A stretch of 64,000 bases of DNA, taken from positions 18,188,150 through 18,252,149 of the forward strand of contig CAMGYJ010000004.1 of assembly GCA_946122785.1 (NCBI GenBank), in the 5' to 3' direction. Numbering within the stretch: the stretch's first letter is position 1; the number at the start of each line of letters is the position of its first letter. The position numbers and the translations under genes were made by a program. The DNA comes from Linum tenue. Taxonomy: Eukaryota > Streptophyta > Magnoliopsida > Malpighiales > Linaceae. Under the pieces are notes generated by a model that was not told where the DNA came from, made no database searches, and saw nothing but the letters and a program-made list of their open reading frames with translations. Of this stretch, positions 43,318-54,417 are shown piece by piece.

Positions 43318-44331
43318 TGTTGGACCAAGCGAGGTCAATAATGGATACTTTTGACGTGGTCAATGCACAAATTAATTCTGATTTCATTAGCGAGAGATTA
43401 GCACTAGCTTGATTGAGCAATCCAAAAGGACTTGCCAAGAATCTCTCCTGAAGTGATTAATTTGTTGGCACTGATGAAGAGAACAAAGTTAGAGAAGGTA
43501 TAGAGAGAGAGATGAGTCGGGACACGTGATTTAACGTGATTCAGCCAATATGGCTTTACATCCACGCCCCGGAGATAGTTACCACTATCTCACGAGAGAC
43601 TCTAACTTTTATTAAAATAAAAGACTCTCTAACCTATGAAATTGAAACAACATTGACACTTCGTGTCAAGAACCAAATAGGTGCAACTACACACCTATTC
43701 AACCCTTAGCTAAATCCAAGCTAAGCTACCCACTCAATCAATCAAGCCAACACTCTTAGTTTGACTTGATTGAAGAGTAATCCACCTAGTGCAACTCCCA
43801 AGCAAGAATCCCCTCTTACTCTTGCACTAGTCCCAATTACAAATACCCTTTCTACCCTAAACCCTGACCTAGCTTGAATATCTCAACCCCCAAGATATCA
43901 AGCTATTCACACCACGAAATATGATCACACAATTTCGCTATAACAAGGGAGAAGAGAACTTTGCCAAAGGTTTCTTGGTCTACAAATGACTCTACTATTT
44001 ATAGTGGATGTGAGCCTTCATTTCCTTTCATTTGTAGTCCTTTATGTGGCAAATATCTCCTTGATTTGATACCCTTTTTGCTTGATATGGTAACTCCTTT
44101 GAGGGAAAGCAATCACTTTGAATTGTTTCCTTCTTTCATCATCATTGATTGTGATATTTCTGCATAGATTGTTAGTTCAACATAATAGCATATATTCAAG
44201 ACAAAATATCCTATGATATTCAATTTGCTAAATCAAGCTTGTTGACTCAACATCATTTGCGAGTAGCATTAATCATTGGTTCATAAAGCAATGTTTAGAG
44301 CACCAAATTTTTTTTTGTAATGAGATAATGC
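43318..44331 (-). repeat. copia LTR, left copy (1,014 bp)
   Basis: It is a close match to 58,212-59,227 over its full length, starting 'tgttggaccaagcgaggtc' and ending 'tgtaatgagataatgc'. The last base of the TG/CA end is changed. Directly inside it (44,332 onward) there is no polypurine tract but a plant-transposon frame, so it is not in the normal context of a 3' LTR. It is either a solo LTR or a rearranged partner. Confidence 0.85.
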
Positions 44332-45117
44332 TTGCCTCTAGTAGGTAGAACAAGGAATGCAGCAAGGTCATCAACCGAAAGGGTAAGAAAGTGACCATAT
44401 TCTAGGGTGGAGAATTTTCCCGTTGCGAGCCCATCTGTCCTGAGATTGGAATAGAAGGCACGAATGGCAGCTAGGTAGTAACTGCGTGGAGGTGAATTAC
44501 CCATAGGAAGCCAACCTAGGCTGTCGATGAGGGAGAGAGGATCCACAGTGTCGACGAAGGCGAAAGCATAAGGATCCAGAGTACAAATCGGAAAAATTGG
44601 CTTTACGACAAAAATATGTTGATGGCGGTGACGATTCTCACCAACCGGATGAGGGTAGAGCGCCCCGGTAAAGGAAACGATCCTCTGCTGGCGAGGAAAG
44701 AGAGCTGGAGTCATGAGGAACGAGTCACTGGAGAGGAAGCTCATGATGCCGTTTCAGCCAGAAAACGTGAAGCAAGGAGTTTTTAGAGATGATTGTCGTG
44801 ATCGATGGAGTGAAATGTATATATAGGCAGAGACTCTGGCGTTTTCGCCGGAAGAACTTGAGGAATGGAAGTAAGGGAATCATGATCGACGATTCGGAGA
44901 GGAAGGCAGAAAGGGGAAGAATCGATTATCGGGAAAAGGGAGATGGAAGGCGAGTGAGAATCGAATATGGGGAAGGAAAGATTGTGAATTACAGAAGGCT
45001 ACGATGGAATCGATCGGCAAGAATCGCGAAGGATGATACGGGGCAAGAATCGGAGAAGAAAGGGAAAGGCGAAGTCGCGCGCAGTAGGGGGTTGCCATTT
45101 TTGGTTTTGCCATTGTG
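44332..45117 (-). pseudogene. fragment of a plant transposon-type protein gene
   Basis: An ATG at 44,744 opens a minus-strand frame with FPICTLDPYAFAFVD, SYYLAAIRAFYSNLRTDGL, and STLEYGHFLTLSVDDLAAFL followed by VLPTRG. The 'AFYSNL...L-x-x-DLAAFL-x-x-P-x-x-G' pattern is shared by a widespread plant transposon-associated domain of unknown role (also seen near Ulp1-like and ATHILA-like genes). The frame runs into the LTR at 44,331 and is cut there. 44,745-45,117 is a pyrimidine-rich 5' leader, which ends where caulimovirid sequence begins. Confidence 0.5.
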
Positions 45118-45906
45118 TGTCCCCTTTACCTGCAAATTGAAGCGATCTTTCTATTGGAACAATTGTTCCTTGACTAATGTAGTGACCCAAAAAACGTATC
45201 TTAGTTTGAAAAAGACAAAGTTTTGGTTTAGAGACAGCCAGACCGTTACGTCGAGTGACTTCAAGAAATAGATTAAGATGTTTGAAATGTTGGTCAATGG
45301 ACGAAGAAAAAACCAGCACATCATCAATATAAACTATTATGAAATCAAAATAAGGAGAGTAGATTTGATTCATAATTCATTGAAATTCTGAGGGAGCATT
45401 TTTCAAACCAAACGGCATGACGTTCCATTCATATTGGCCAAAGGGAACGGTAAAAGCAGTTTTATAGCGGTCTGTTTCTTTGATTTGGATTTGCCAAAAT
45501 CCGGATTTCATGTCAAATTTAGAAAATATTAGTGACTGTGAAATTTTCTGGAGTAGATCCTTTTGGTTGGGGATAGGATACCTAATCCATTTCAGAGCCT
45601 TATTCAACGGTTTGTAGTTTATAACAAGACGAGGAACGCCACGTTCCTTTTCTGCATTATTAATGACATAGAAAGCAGAACAACTCCAAGGGGATTGGCT
45701 AAATCTGATAAGGCCCTTTTTGAGCAATTCTTTAATTTCTTGTCGACAATGTTTTTCAAGGTCCGAATTCATTTGGGTAGGCCTAGCCTTGGTGGGAATG
45801 AGATTTTCATTGAAATCTTTTTCGTAAGGTAGATCAACATGATGTTGTTTTTTATGCCAAAAAGCATTGGGTGTATCAGCACAAATAGAGCTTTCAATGT
45901 GCTCTT
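45118..45906 (-). pseudogene. endogenous caulimovirid reverse transcriptase, inverted partial copy
   Basis: The minus-strand frame carries viral RT blocks from SLKEHIESS through DLEKHCRQEIKELL, RLVINYKPLNKAL, DMKSGFWQIQIKE, NVMPFGLKNAPSEF and, after a stop at about 45,377, the catalytic YIDDVLVFSS and GHYISQG. It breaks off near 45,132. It duplicates 50,150-50,940 of the larger copy with scattered differences. The in-frame stop and the missing RNase H make it inactive. At its other edge (45,906) it is fused to the viral coat/movement region with all sequence in between deleted. Confidence 0.88.
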
Positions 45907-46171
45907 TTAAAGAGTTGACATGGTCACTATTTTCTCGTTTTAATTTAAAAGGAGAGGCTTGAACTGTTGTTCCATAATAAAAAAAAATTAACAGGAGCAT
46001 TAGGGGGGTGAATAGATTGGATCTTAGAGTTATTAGTAGTTAACCAAGTCATAGGCTTGGTTTGAACATTTATCGAAGATTGAGAAAAGACTTGTTCGAA
46101 CCAATTAAAGAAAGAATGGTGTTCTCGTATATTATTGAGATAATCATAGAAAGAGTTTTTTATAAGTACAC
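45907..46171 (-). pseudogene. endogenous caulimovirid movement/coat junction fragment, inverted
   Basis: Minus-strand residues FFNWFEQVFSQSSINVQTKP and MTWLTTNNSKIQSIHPPNAP match 47,340-47,590 of the larger copy. Frame changes near 46,000 and a one-base variant distinguish the two. The fragment joins the RT piece at 45,906 with the four shared bases TCAA at the deletion point, and at 46,165-46,171 it meets a plus-strand ORF2 piece through the shared word GTTCTTC. Confidence 0.8.
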
Positions 46172-46738
46172 GTTCTTCAAACCAAGATCCCTCAACAAAA
46201 CCCACAAATATTATGAACTTATCCTCACAGAAACTGGATCAGTCACCTTTTCCCACAAATTTGATCCTTCAGACAAAACACTCAATACCCACTCAACCTG
46301 CAAAATCCACCAAATTATCCACCCTCGCCAATGGCCTACTAGCCCAAACACCAACCAAAAATTCCCTGCTACTATTGCTCTTAACCACCCCCAAATCTGC
46401 CAATCCTTCAATTACTGGGATTACCATGAAGCTTGGATTAATGCCTTCTTCAAGCAAAACCATATGTACCGACACTCCTGGAGTTTTTTCTGTGATAACA
46501 AAACTCCCATTATTTTCCCCAACTGGTTTATGCACTGGTGGGATCTTTTTGGGCCAACTGAAAATATCTATCCAACTGAGATACAAGAGGGATATCAAAC
46601 CTTCTGTCAAAAATATTCTGGTCCAGGATTACCCCTCCTCAAATTTTGTTACTACATCAAAGTTCCTTGGATTACTGCTTGGGAATTCAGTTACCAAACA
46701 TGTGCCGTCACAAAAGTACCCATGTTAGGCCGCAGCTT
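46165..46738 (+). pseudogene. endogenous caulimovirid ORF2, partial copy
   Basis: The plus-strand frame FKPRSLNKTHKYYELILTE to TCAVTKVPMLGRS duplicates residues about 200-390 of the complete ORF2 at 51,599-53,065. Both ends are cut: the N-terminal part at the inverted junction and the C-terminal part just before the viral primer-binding site. Confidence 0.85.
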
Positions 46739-46749
46739 AAGATCCTTAC

Positions 46750-46762
46750 TGGTATCAGAGCC
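46750..46762 (+). other. caulimovirid primer-binding site (tRNA-iMet)
   Basis: TGGTATCAGAGCC is complementary to the 3' end of plant initiator-Met tRNA, the minus-strand primer of Caulimoviridae, and marks position 1 of the viral genome. It lies just upstream of the movement-protein frame. A run of 12 G, one T and 5 G (46,764-46,781) follows directly. Confidence 0.85.
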
Positions 46763-46947
46763 TGGGGGGGGGGGGTGGGGGAAGGGTTTGTCTAAATCTG
46801 CTTACTTATTATTAGTTGAGAGATGGGTACCCCATGGTTAGATCCTAGCTGAGTCCTTTGTGAGAGAGTTGTAAGACCATCTTTGGCCGTTAATCTATCT
46901 CACCTGTAAGTTAGATCCTACCTTTGTTTACCTTCTTTCCTCTAGTC

Positions 46948-49900
46948 ATGAATTCGATTTTTAGACCTTCCTCTTCTTCCTCTAATTCTGACATCACCGG
47001 GAACTGTGTGATCAACCAAGAAGAAATTAATTTTGAAACTGTTAGTAAAGAAATTGATAATTGGCAAATTCCTAGGATTGCCCAAAAGGAAATTTATGAG
47101 CAAAGCAAATTTAACTTCCTCAATAAAATGGATTATACCATCAAAAACCGAAGAAAGAGATATTCATCTTTTCAACGATTATGAAACTATCAAACTTTTG
47201 TCTCAAAATTCTATTCAACAACACAAAAAGAAGTACAACTATATCCATATTGGGTTAGTTCAAGTAGGGATTAAGCCTCTATCCAAAGAAACCGTTTTAA
47301 ACGCGAGCAATTTTTTACTGATTACTCTAAAGAAGAACGTGTACTTATACAAAACTCTTTCTATGATTATCTCAATAATATATGAGAACACCATTCTTTC
47401 TTTAATTGGTTCGAACAAGTCTTTTCTCAATCTTCGATAAATGTTCAAACCAAGCCTATGACTTGGTTAACTACTAATAACTCTAAGATCCAATCTATTC
47501 ACCCCCCTAATGCTCCTGTTAATTTTTCTTATTATGGAACAGCAGTTCAAGCCTCTCCTTTTAAATTAAAACAAGAAAATAGTGACCATGTCAAAGGCGA
47601 AGATATTCGACGTCTGATTGAACAAAACAATTATACAAACCGATTTCTTCAGACATTAGGAGATCAACTTACTAATGTTGAAATCAGTCTACCTCTGTCT
47701 TTTGCGTCTACTTCAAATACTCTTATTCCTCCTTCCAACAAACTTAATTCCCCCATTTTCAAACCTTTTGAAGTTTCTAAAGAATCTAGTCTTGAATTTA
47801 AGCTTGAAATAGAAAAACGTCTTAAACAACTTTCTACACAACTATCCACTTCTAAGACTCCTTATATTTCAGACTCAAAATCCACGAGCAACGAGGATCA
47901 AATCGTCGATGACTCAGCCGAAGTAATTCAAGACCTAGAAGGTCATATTGAAACAGAAATCAATCGTCTCCGATGGAATCAACCCTCTGCATCTAAGATG
48001 TATTACCCACGTCCCACAGCACCTGATTTAGCTCTCGAAGAGAAACCCACCATTATCCAAAATAAATACAACACCAATTCTATTTATGAATGGAATCTTG
48101 ATGGATTTTCAGAATATCAAATTTTGAACCTTCTTCAACAAATGACCATGGTAGCTAATGCTTACAAAACTTAAAATCAAACTTCTGATTACGCTATAGC
48201 TGAACTACTTATAGCCGGCTTTGCTGGTCAATTAAAGGGTTGGTGGGATAATATCTTAACTGCGGAAGACCAGAGAACTATTTTTACAGCTGTCAAATGT
48301 GATTCTTCTGGAACTCCTATTTTGGACTCCAATAATCAATCTTCTCAAGATGCAGTTGCATCCCTGATTTTTGCCATTTCAAAACATTTTATTGGAGATC
48401 CTTCACATCTTAAAGATAAAAATGCCGAACTACTTTCTAATCTTCGTTGTAAAAAGTTTCATGACTTCCGATGGTACAAAGATACCTTTTTAACTAGGGT
48501 TATGCAAAGAGAAGATGGTAATCAACCATTTTGGAAAGAAAAGTTTTTAGCCGGTTTACCCTGTCTCTTAGGAGATAAAATCCGAAACAAAATCCAAGAC
48601 ACTTTTAATGGTCAAATTCCTTATGAGCAACATACTTACGGAGAACTTATTAGCTTTATACAAAAAGAATGATTACAAATTTGCCATGATTTAAAACTTC
48701 AAAAACAAATCAAACGCGAACAAAAACTAACTCGAAAAGAACTAGGATCTTTTTGTGCTCAGTTTGATGAATCTTATTCAAAAATTTCTTCCAAATCTAA
48801 CTGTGAGGATTGTAGCACCAAACCTCATAAAAAACATCGCGATCGTCCCTACCGATCTTTTAAAACCACGAATCAAAAATCCCATTTCTCTAGGAATCCC
48901 CGCCCAGATAAGGGACCACAATCTAACAATGAAAATAAAAACATTACTTGTTTTCGTTGTGGAAAAACAGGTCATATTTCCAAATATTGTCGAATAAAAA
49001 AGAAGCTCAATGAGCTTAATCTTGATGAAGAGATTCATGACAAAATCAATAATCTTTTTCTCCAACACTACTCTTCTCATGAGGATTCTTCTTCCTCTGA
49101 TGATGATGATGAGAATCTTCAGGCCTTACAATTTGATGACATCGATGAAAGTTCTGAATCTTCTATCAATGTTTTAACCAAAGATCAAGAGCTTATCTTA
49201 GATCTGATCAATAATATTGATAATCCTCATTTCAAAGAAAAATATTTCAAAAAGCTTCATGAGCACATGGAGAAACCTCCTGTGACTATTCCACCTACCA
49301 ATCCATTTCATCAAGGTTCGACGTATAGTGTCAAAGATATCCTTTCTCGACATAATAATAACGATTCCCACAATCCTTCTCTTCCTGACTTCCAAAAGGA
49401 ATTGGATATTGTTAAGAAAGAAATTCAACAATTACGACAGTTACAAAATAGTGATCATGAGATATTACAAACTTTAATAGCTCTCAAACCTTTAGAAGAG
49501 CCATCAACATCTAGCCCCGAAAACTTTTTTGATGAAACTCCTCATGCAACCAACAGTTTAGAAACAGAGGAAACGCTAACTAATGACGATTTTCTATGTT
49601 TTTTATCTACCATTACTACCCAAAAATGGTATGTTATCATTAATATTCAGGTTTCTTCTGATTTTACTTTAAGCACAGTGGCCCTTCTTGATACAGGAGC
49701 AGACATGAACTGCATCCAAGAAGGATTAATTCCAACTAAGTACTATGAAAAGACCCTCGAGCGTCTATCTACCGCTAACTCTCAACCTCTTCAAATACAA
49801 TAGAAACTTTCTAATGCTTTAATTTGTCATCAAAATGTTGAATTCAAAACTCATTTTATCCTAGTTCGTGACATGCAACAAAAGGTGATCTTACGGACAC

Positions 49901-51599
49901 CTTTTCTAAATCTTCTAAAACCTTTTACCGTCACCGACCAAGGAATTAACACTGTTGTGTTAGGCAACAATGTTGAATTCTCATTTCTCCAAAAACCAAA
50001 AGTTCGAAACCTCAATGTTTTACGACGTACTTCTATAAAATATGTACACCATATAATTCGTTGTAAAACTAATCAAATATCTTATTTGCACGATGAGATA
50101 CATTTTCAGCGAATCGTACAACAGCTTTCTCAACCCCTTTTGCAAAAACGAATCAACTCTTTAAAAGAGCACATTGAAAGCTCTATTTGTGCTTATACAC
50201 CCAATGCTTTTTGGCATAAAAAACAACATCAGGTTGATCTTCCTTACGAAAAAGATTTCAATGAAAATCTCATTCCCACCAAGGCTAGGCCTATCCAAAT
50301 GAATTCGGACCTTGAAAAACATTGTCGACAAGAAATTAAAGAATTGCTCAAAAAGGGCCTTATCAGATCTAGCCAATCCCCTTGGAGTTGTTCTGCTTTC
50401 TATGTCATTAATAATGCAGAAAAGGAACGTGCAATCCTCGTCTTGTTATAAACTACAAACCGTTGAATAAGGCTCTGAATTGGATTATGTATCCTATCCC
50501 CAACCAAAAGGATCTACTCCAGAAACTCTCACAGTCACTAATATTTTCTAAATTTGACATGAAATCCGGATTTTGGCAAATCCAAATCAAAGAAACATAC
50601 CGCTATAAAACTGCTTTTACCGTTCCCTTTGGCCAATATGAATGGAACGTCATGCCATTTGGTTTGAAAAATGCTCCCTCAGAATTTCAAAGAATTATGA
50701 ATCAAATCTACTCTCCTTATTTTGATTTCATAATAGTTTATATTGATGATGTGCTGGTTTTTTCTTCGTCCATTGACCAACATTTCAAACATCTTAATCT
50801 ATTTCTTGAAGTCACTCGACGTAACGGTCTGGCTGTCTCTAAACTAAAACTTTGTCTTTTTCAAACTAAGATACATTTTTTGGGTCACTACATTAGTCAA
50901 GGAACAATTGTTCCAATAGAAAGATCGCTTCAATTTGCAGATAAATTTCCTGATCAAATTTTAGACAAAAATCAATTACAACGGTTCCTGGGTAGTTTAA
51001 ACTATGTCCTTAACTTTTATCCCAACATCAATCTTCTTTGTAAACCTCTCCATGATAGATTGAAAAAGAGTCCCCCTCCCTGGAGTGACCAGCATACCAA
51101 AATAGTTCAGCAAATTAAGAGGCAGGTTCAGAGTCTCCCGTGCCTTCACATAAGTGATCCTTTTCTCCCTAAAATCGTCGAAACCGATGCCTCTAACCTA
51201 GGATATGGAGGAATCATTAAGCAGATTCAGAATGATAAGGAGCTGTTAGTACGCTTTACTTCTAAACATTGGAACCCTACCCAAATCAACTACTCCACTG
51301 TCAAAAAAGAACTGCTTGCTATTGTTTTATGCATCTCAAAATTTCAGCATGATTTGCTCCATCAAATTTTTTTACTACGCATTGATTGCCAATCAGCAAA
51401 ATACATTTTGGAAAAAGATGTTCAAAACCTTGCTTCCAAACAAATATTTGCACGATGGCAAGCCATCCTTAGCATTTTTTATTTCGACATACAATTTATA
51501 AATGGTTCTTCAAACTCTCTTCCAGACTTCCTTACTCGGGAATTTTTGCAGGGAGGACGAAGTGCGGAAAACTCTCAGGCTTGCAATCTCCAGTCATAA
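46948..51599 (+). pseudogene. endogenous caulimovirid ORF1 polyprotein remnant (MP-CP-PR-RT-RH)
   Basis: In order: a movement-protein start (ATG 46,948; HIGLVQVGIKPLS near 47,250), cut off by frame changes and an internal deletion; a coat-protein region from about 47,460 with the zinc knuckle CFRCGKTGHISKYC (about 48,952-48,993) and an acidic stretch; an aspartic protease (ALLDTGADMNCI, 49,683-49,718); reverse transcriptase with YIDDVLVFSS (50,741-50,770); and RNase H (ETDASNLGYGG). This gene set and order are those of plant pararetroviruses. Breaks: frame changes near 47,130 and 47,300, stops at 47,383, 48,172, 48,670 and 49,801, and a frameshift near 50,430. It is an old, dead copy. A following ORF of unknown function points to a florendovirus-like relative; the genus is inferred. 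Confidence 0.88.
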
Positions 51600-53065
51600 T
51601 GCCCCCTACCACTAGATTGCGAGATAAAGAGAAAATCAAAATCAAAACATGGAGAGAGATATTTGATGATGAACAAGGAAGCCCTGATCATTCAAGTGAG
51701 TATGAAGAAAGTTCTGATGATTCTGGTTCACACTCAAGTTCATCCAAAGCTTTAATCAATATTGATAAGCTTCCTCTTGAAGCCCAAAATTACCTTCAAA
51801 AATTTATTGCCGTTTCTGGTTCTAAACAAAAGCTTCCCACTGAAGCTTCAACTTCCTCAACAATTTCCTCTTCTAAACTAATTCTTTCAAATACTCAAAC
51901 GCCAAGTGGCATCCTACCCACACCCATCTCTTCCCAAGAAACCAAACAAATCTATCAGCAACATCATCTTGATGTCGCACCTACCTCAACAGAGGTGGCA
52001 TCTTCAATAGCCCCTCTCAAAACCGTTTTTCCCAAAACCCAAGAGGTGGTGGTTGTCCAAGCCCCTCAAAATCAATTTCAAACGTATTTTAAGAAAAACA
52101 CTTTTCAACCCATTTTCGTTGTCGAAGATGGTTTCTACCATCAATATCCGAATGTTACTGCCAAACATTTCCTCAATGAGTGGTTCTTCAAACCAAGATC
52201 CCTCAACAAAATCCACAAATATTATGAACTTATCCTCACAGAAACTGGATCAGTCACCTTTTCCCACAAATTTGATCCTTCAGACAAAACACTCAATACC
52301 CACTCAACCTGCAAAATCCACCAAAATATCCACCCTCGCCAATGGCCTACTAGCCCAAACACCAACCAAAAATTCTCTGCTACTATTGCTCTTAACCACC
52401 CCCAAATCTGCCAATCCTTCAATTACTGGGATTACCATGAAGCTTGGATTAATGCCTTCTTCAAGCAAAACCATATGTACCGACACTCTTGGAGTTTTTT
52501 CTGGGATTACAAAACTCCCATTATTTTCCCCACCTGGTTTATGCACTGGTGGGATCTTTTTGGGCCAACTGAAAATATATATCCAACTGAGATACAAGAA
52601 GGATATCAAACCTTCTGTCAAAAATATTCTGGTCCAGGATTACCCCTCCTCAAATTTTGTTACTACATCAAAGTTCCTTGGATTACTGCTTGGGAATTCA
52701 GTTACCAAACATGTGGCGTCACAAAGGTACCCATGTTAGGCCGCAGCTTCAAAACCAAATATTGGGCTGCAAATCCTCGCCCAGAACAAGCCTACAAACC
52801 TCAAGTACTCCAATGGTTCAATAACAATCCTGAATTGTCCAAAGTTATCGAAAAATCCTCAACGCAATTTTTGCAAACAAAATCCATAATCAGCGCTCTC
52901 TTAGCTGGCGCCAAGACTGAAGAAGAATACTTCCAAATTCTCAAAGATGTGGCGTCTAGCTCAACATCTGACGCAGATTCCACGTTCCAAAACCATGACC
53001 CGGATGAAGAAGTGCTTGGTCCTTTGCCAAGCAAAAGCACTAAGTTGAAGACAAAGAAGAAGTGA
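51599..53065 (+). CDS. endogenous caulimovirid ORF2, unknown function, open frame
   Basis: A 488-residue frame whose ATG overlaps the ORF1 stop by one base (TAATG at 51,597-51,601), suggesting coupled termination and re-initiation in the ancestral virus. The first 190 residues are Ser/Glu-rich and low in complexity. Residues about 190-400 form a compact region rich in Trp, Tyr and Phe (SFNYWDYHEAWINAFFKQ, WFMHWWDLFGPTENIYP, KVPWITAWEFSYQT). The tail is acidic and then ends with a Lys run. Florendoviruses carry an ORF of this size and place with no known role. It has no stop or frameshift, unlike ORF1. A partial second copy lies at 46,165-46,738. Confidence 0.75.
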   Translation: MPPTTRLRDKEKIKIKTWREIFDDEQGSPDHSSEYEESSDDSGSHSSSSKALINIDKLPLEAQNYLQKFIAVSGSKQKLPTEASTSSTISSSKLILSNTQTPSGILPTPISSQETKQIYQQHHLDVAPTSTEVASSIAPLKTVFPKTQEVVVVQAPQNQFQTYFKKNTFQPIFVVEDGFYHQYPNVTAKHFLNEWFFKPRSLNKIHKYYELILTETGSVTFSHKFDPSDKTLNTHSTCKIHQNIHPRQWPTSPNTNQKFSATIALNHPQICQSFNYWDYHEAWINAFFKQNHMYRHSWSFFWDYKTPIIFPTWFMHWWDLFGPTENIYPTEIQEGYQTFCQKYSGPGLPLLKFCYYIKVPWITAWEFSYQTCGVTKVPMLGRSFKTKYWAANPRPEQAYKPQVLQWFNNNPELSKVIEKSSTQFLQTKSIISALLAGAKTEEEYFQILKDVASSSTSDADSTFQNHDPDEEVLGPLPSKSTKLKTKKK

Positions 53066-53165
53066 CCCCATTGCTTCTTCCACTACCATAAAGACAAAGA
53101 AGAAGTGACTCCACTTCCAACCCACTATCCTAAAGACAAAGAAGAAGTGACTCCACTTCCAACCC
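53040..53165 (+). repeat. three repeats of 'aaagacaaagaagaagtga'
   Basis: Copies start at about 53,048, 53,090 and 53,132 (period near 42), the last two with 'ctccacttccaacccact' attached. They begin inside the last codons of ORF2 and extend into the intergenic region upstream of the viral TATA box. Confidence 0.8.
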
Positions 53166-53320
53166 ACTCAATTTGGTTATGGAAAGAAGACCACAAATTA
53201 TATATTTTCCTTTATATTAATAATTTAATTTTGTTATGACATGTGACATAATCATATAAGTGTCCACATTGTCATCATTATGTTTTTCAATTTATTTACC
53301 AAAAGGGGACTCCATTTCTC

Positions 53321-53329
53321 TATAAAAGG
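53321..53329 (+). promoter_or_regulatory. TATA box of the caulimovirid pregenomic promoter
   Basis: TATAAAAGG lies in the intergenic region after ORF2, preceded by AT-rich and purine-rich sequence, which is the place of the 35S-like promoter in plant pararetroviruses. Transcription would run into the repeat-rich leader. Confidence 0.65.
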
Positions 53330-53499
53330 AGACTCCCTTCACTTGTTGTAATCAGAGTTGTTTTGAGTGGGAATTGCTCTCTTATAAAGCTATCCTCCCA
53401 TCATCTTCTCTCAAGAATTCCTGTGTAAGAAGTCTATCAAACTATCAAGTTTTACTTCATCTTTTTCAAATCATCTTCAACTTTTGTTTATTTCGTGCA

Positions 53500-53705
53500 T
53501 AACTGGTCATCTCCAGTTCAACTGGTCATCTCCATTATTTATTTTATGCAAATCTGGTCATCTCCAGTATTTATCTTCTACTAATCTGGTCATCTCCAGT
53601 ATTTATCTTCTGCTAAACCTGGTCATCTCCAGTATTTAATTTATGCAAATCTGGTCATCTCCCGTATTTATCTTCTGCTAATCTGGTCATCTCCAGTATA
53701 TATAT
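53500..53705 (+). repeat. leader array of CTGGTCATCTCCAG units
   Basis: Seven copies of the imperfect palindrome CTGGTCATCTCCAG, separated by 'tatttatcttctgctaat' or 'tatttattttatgcaaat', lie just downstream of the viral TATA box. Each copy can form a four-base stem. The period is about 32 bases. Single-base variants (CTCCCG, CTCCAT) mark individual units. Confidence 0.9.
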
Positions 53706-53739
53706 ATTTTGTTTTTATATTTAGTCATTTAATTAACCC

Positions 53740-53770
53740 CGTTCCCCTTTTTTATATTATATATATATAG
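53740..53770. repeat. short (TA) tract at the caulimovirid/copia border
   Basis: The run 'tatattatatatatatag' lies where viral sequence ends and copia 3' sequence begins. Endogenous florendovirus copies have been reported to sit at TA repeats, so this may be the integration point. Confidence 0.45.
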
Positions 53771-53774
53771 ACAA

Positions 53775-54417
53775 TAAAGGAAACAAACACTCAAGAAAGA
53801 GAAGATCAGGATCCAAAATTAGCAAGATCGGATTGGAAAATCATTCCTAACTCACTACGAATAAATAGAAATTGATCTATAGGAAGTGGTTTAGTGAAAA
53901 TATCAGCTAGTTGTTCACTCCTGGGTATGAAGGAGATAGACACGGTTTTACTCTGAACTAGCTCTCGAAGAAAATGATATTTAATCTCTATATGTTTTGT
54001 CCTAGAGTGTTGAACCGGGTTTTTGGACATATTAATCCCATAGTCCGCTAGTTGAGTCCTTAACCATAAAGGTTGTTGACAACAACTTCCTGTGGCAATA
54101 TACTAAGCCTCAGCGGTGGAGAGAACTACGGAGCATTGTTTCTTACTAAACCACGAAATTAAGGATCGACCATAAAATTGACAGGTTCCAGAGGTACTTT
54201 TTCTATCTATACTACTACTGGCAAAGTCTGAATGTCTAAATCCCATAAGCTCAGGGTTTGTTTCCCTAGGATACCATAGACCTAAAGTAGGTGTACCTTT
54301 AAGGTAACGGAAGATGCGCTTAACGGCACTAAGGTGACTTTCATTAGATTTGGACTGAAACCGAGCACACATACAAATGCTAAACATAATGTCTGGCCTA
54401 CTTGCCGTGAGAGCCAC
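53775..54417 (-). pseudogene. copia RNase H and pol 3' end
   Basis: Minus-strand blocks [55 protein letters not shown] and the typical SKNPVQHSRTKHIEIKYHFL identify copia RNase H. A stop at about 54,103 splits it. At 54,417 it is joined directly to the RT fingers region, so the RT palm segment that should precede it is missing. Confidence 0.85.

Noticed and set aside
45118..53700. A Ty3/gypsy retrotransposon in place of a pararetrovirus
   Set aside because: No LTRs or integrase occur. The movement-protein-like start, the coat-type knuckle, an extra ORF2 and a 35S-like promoter fit Caulimoviridae better.
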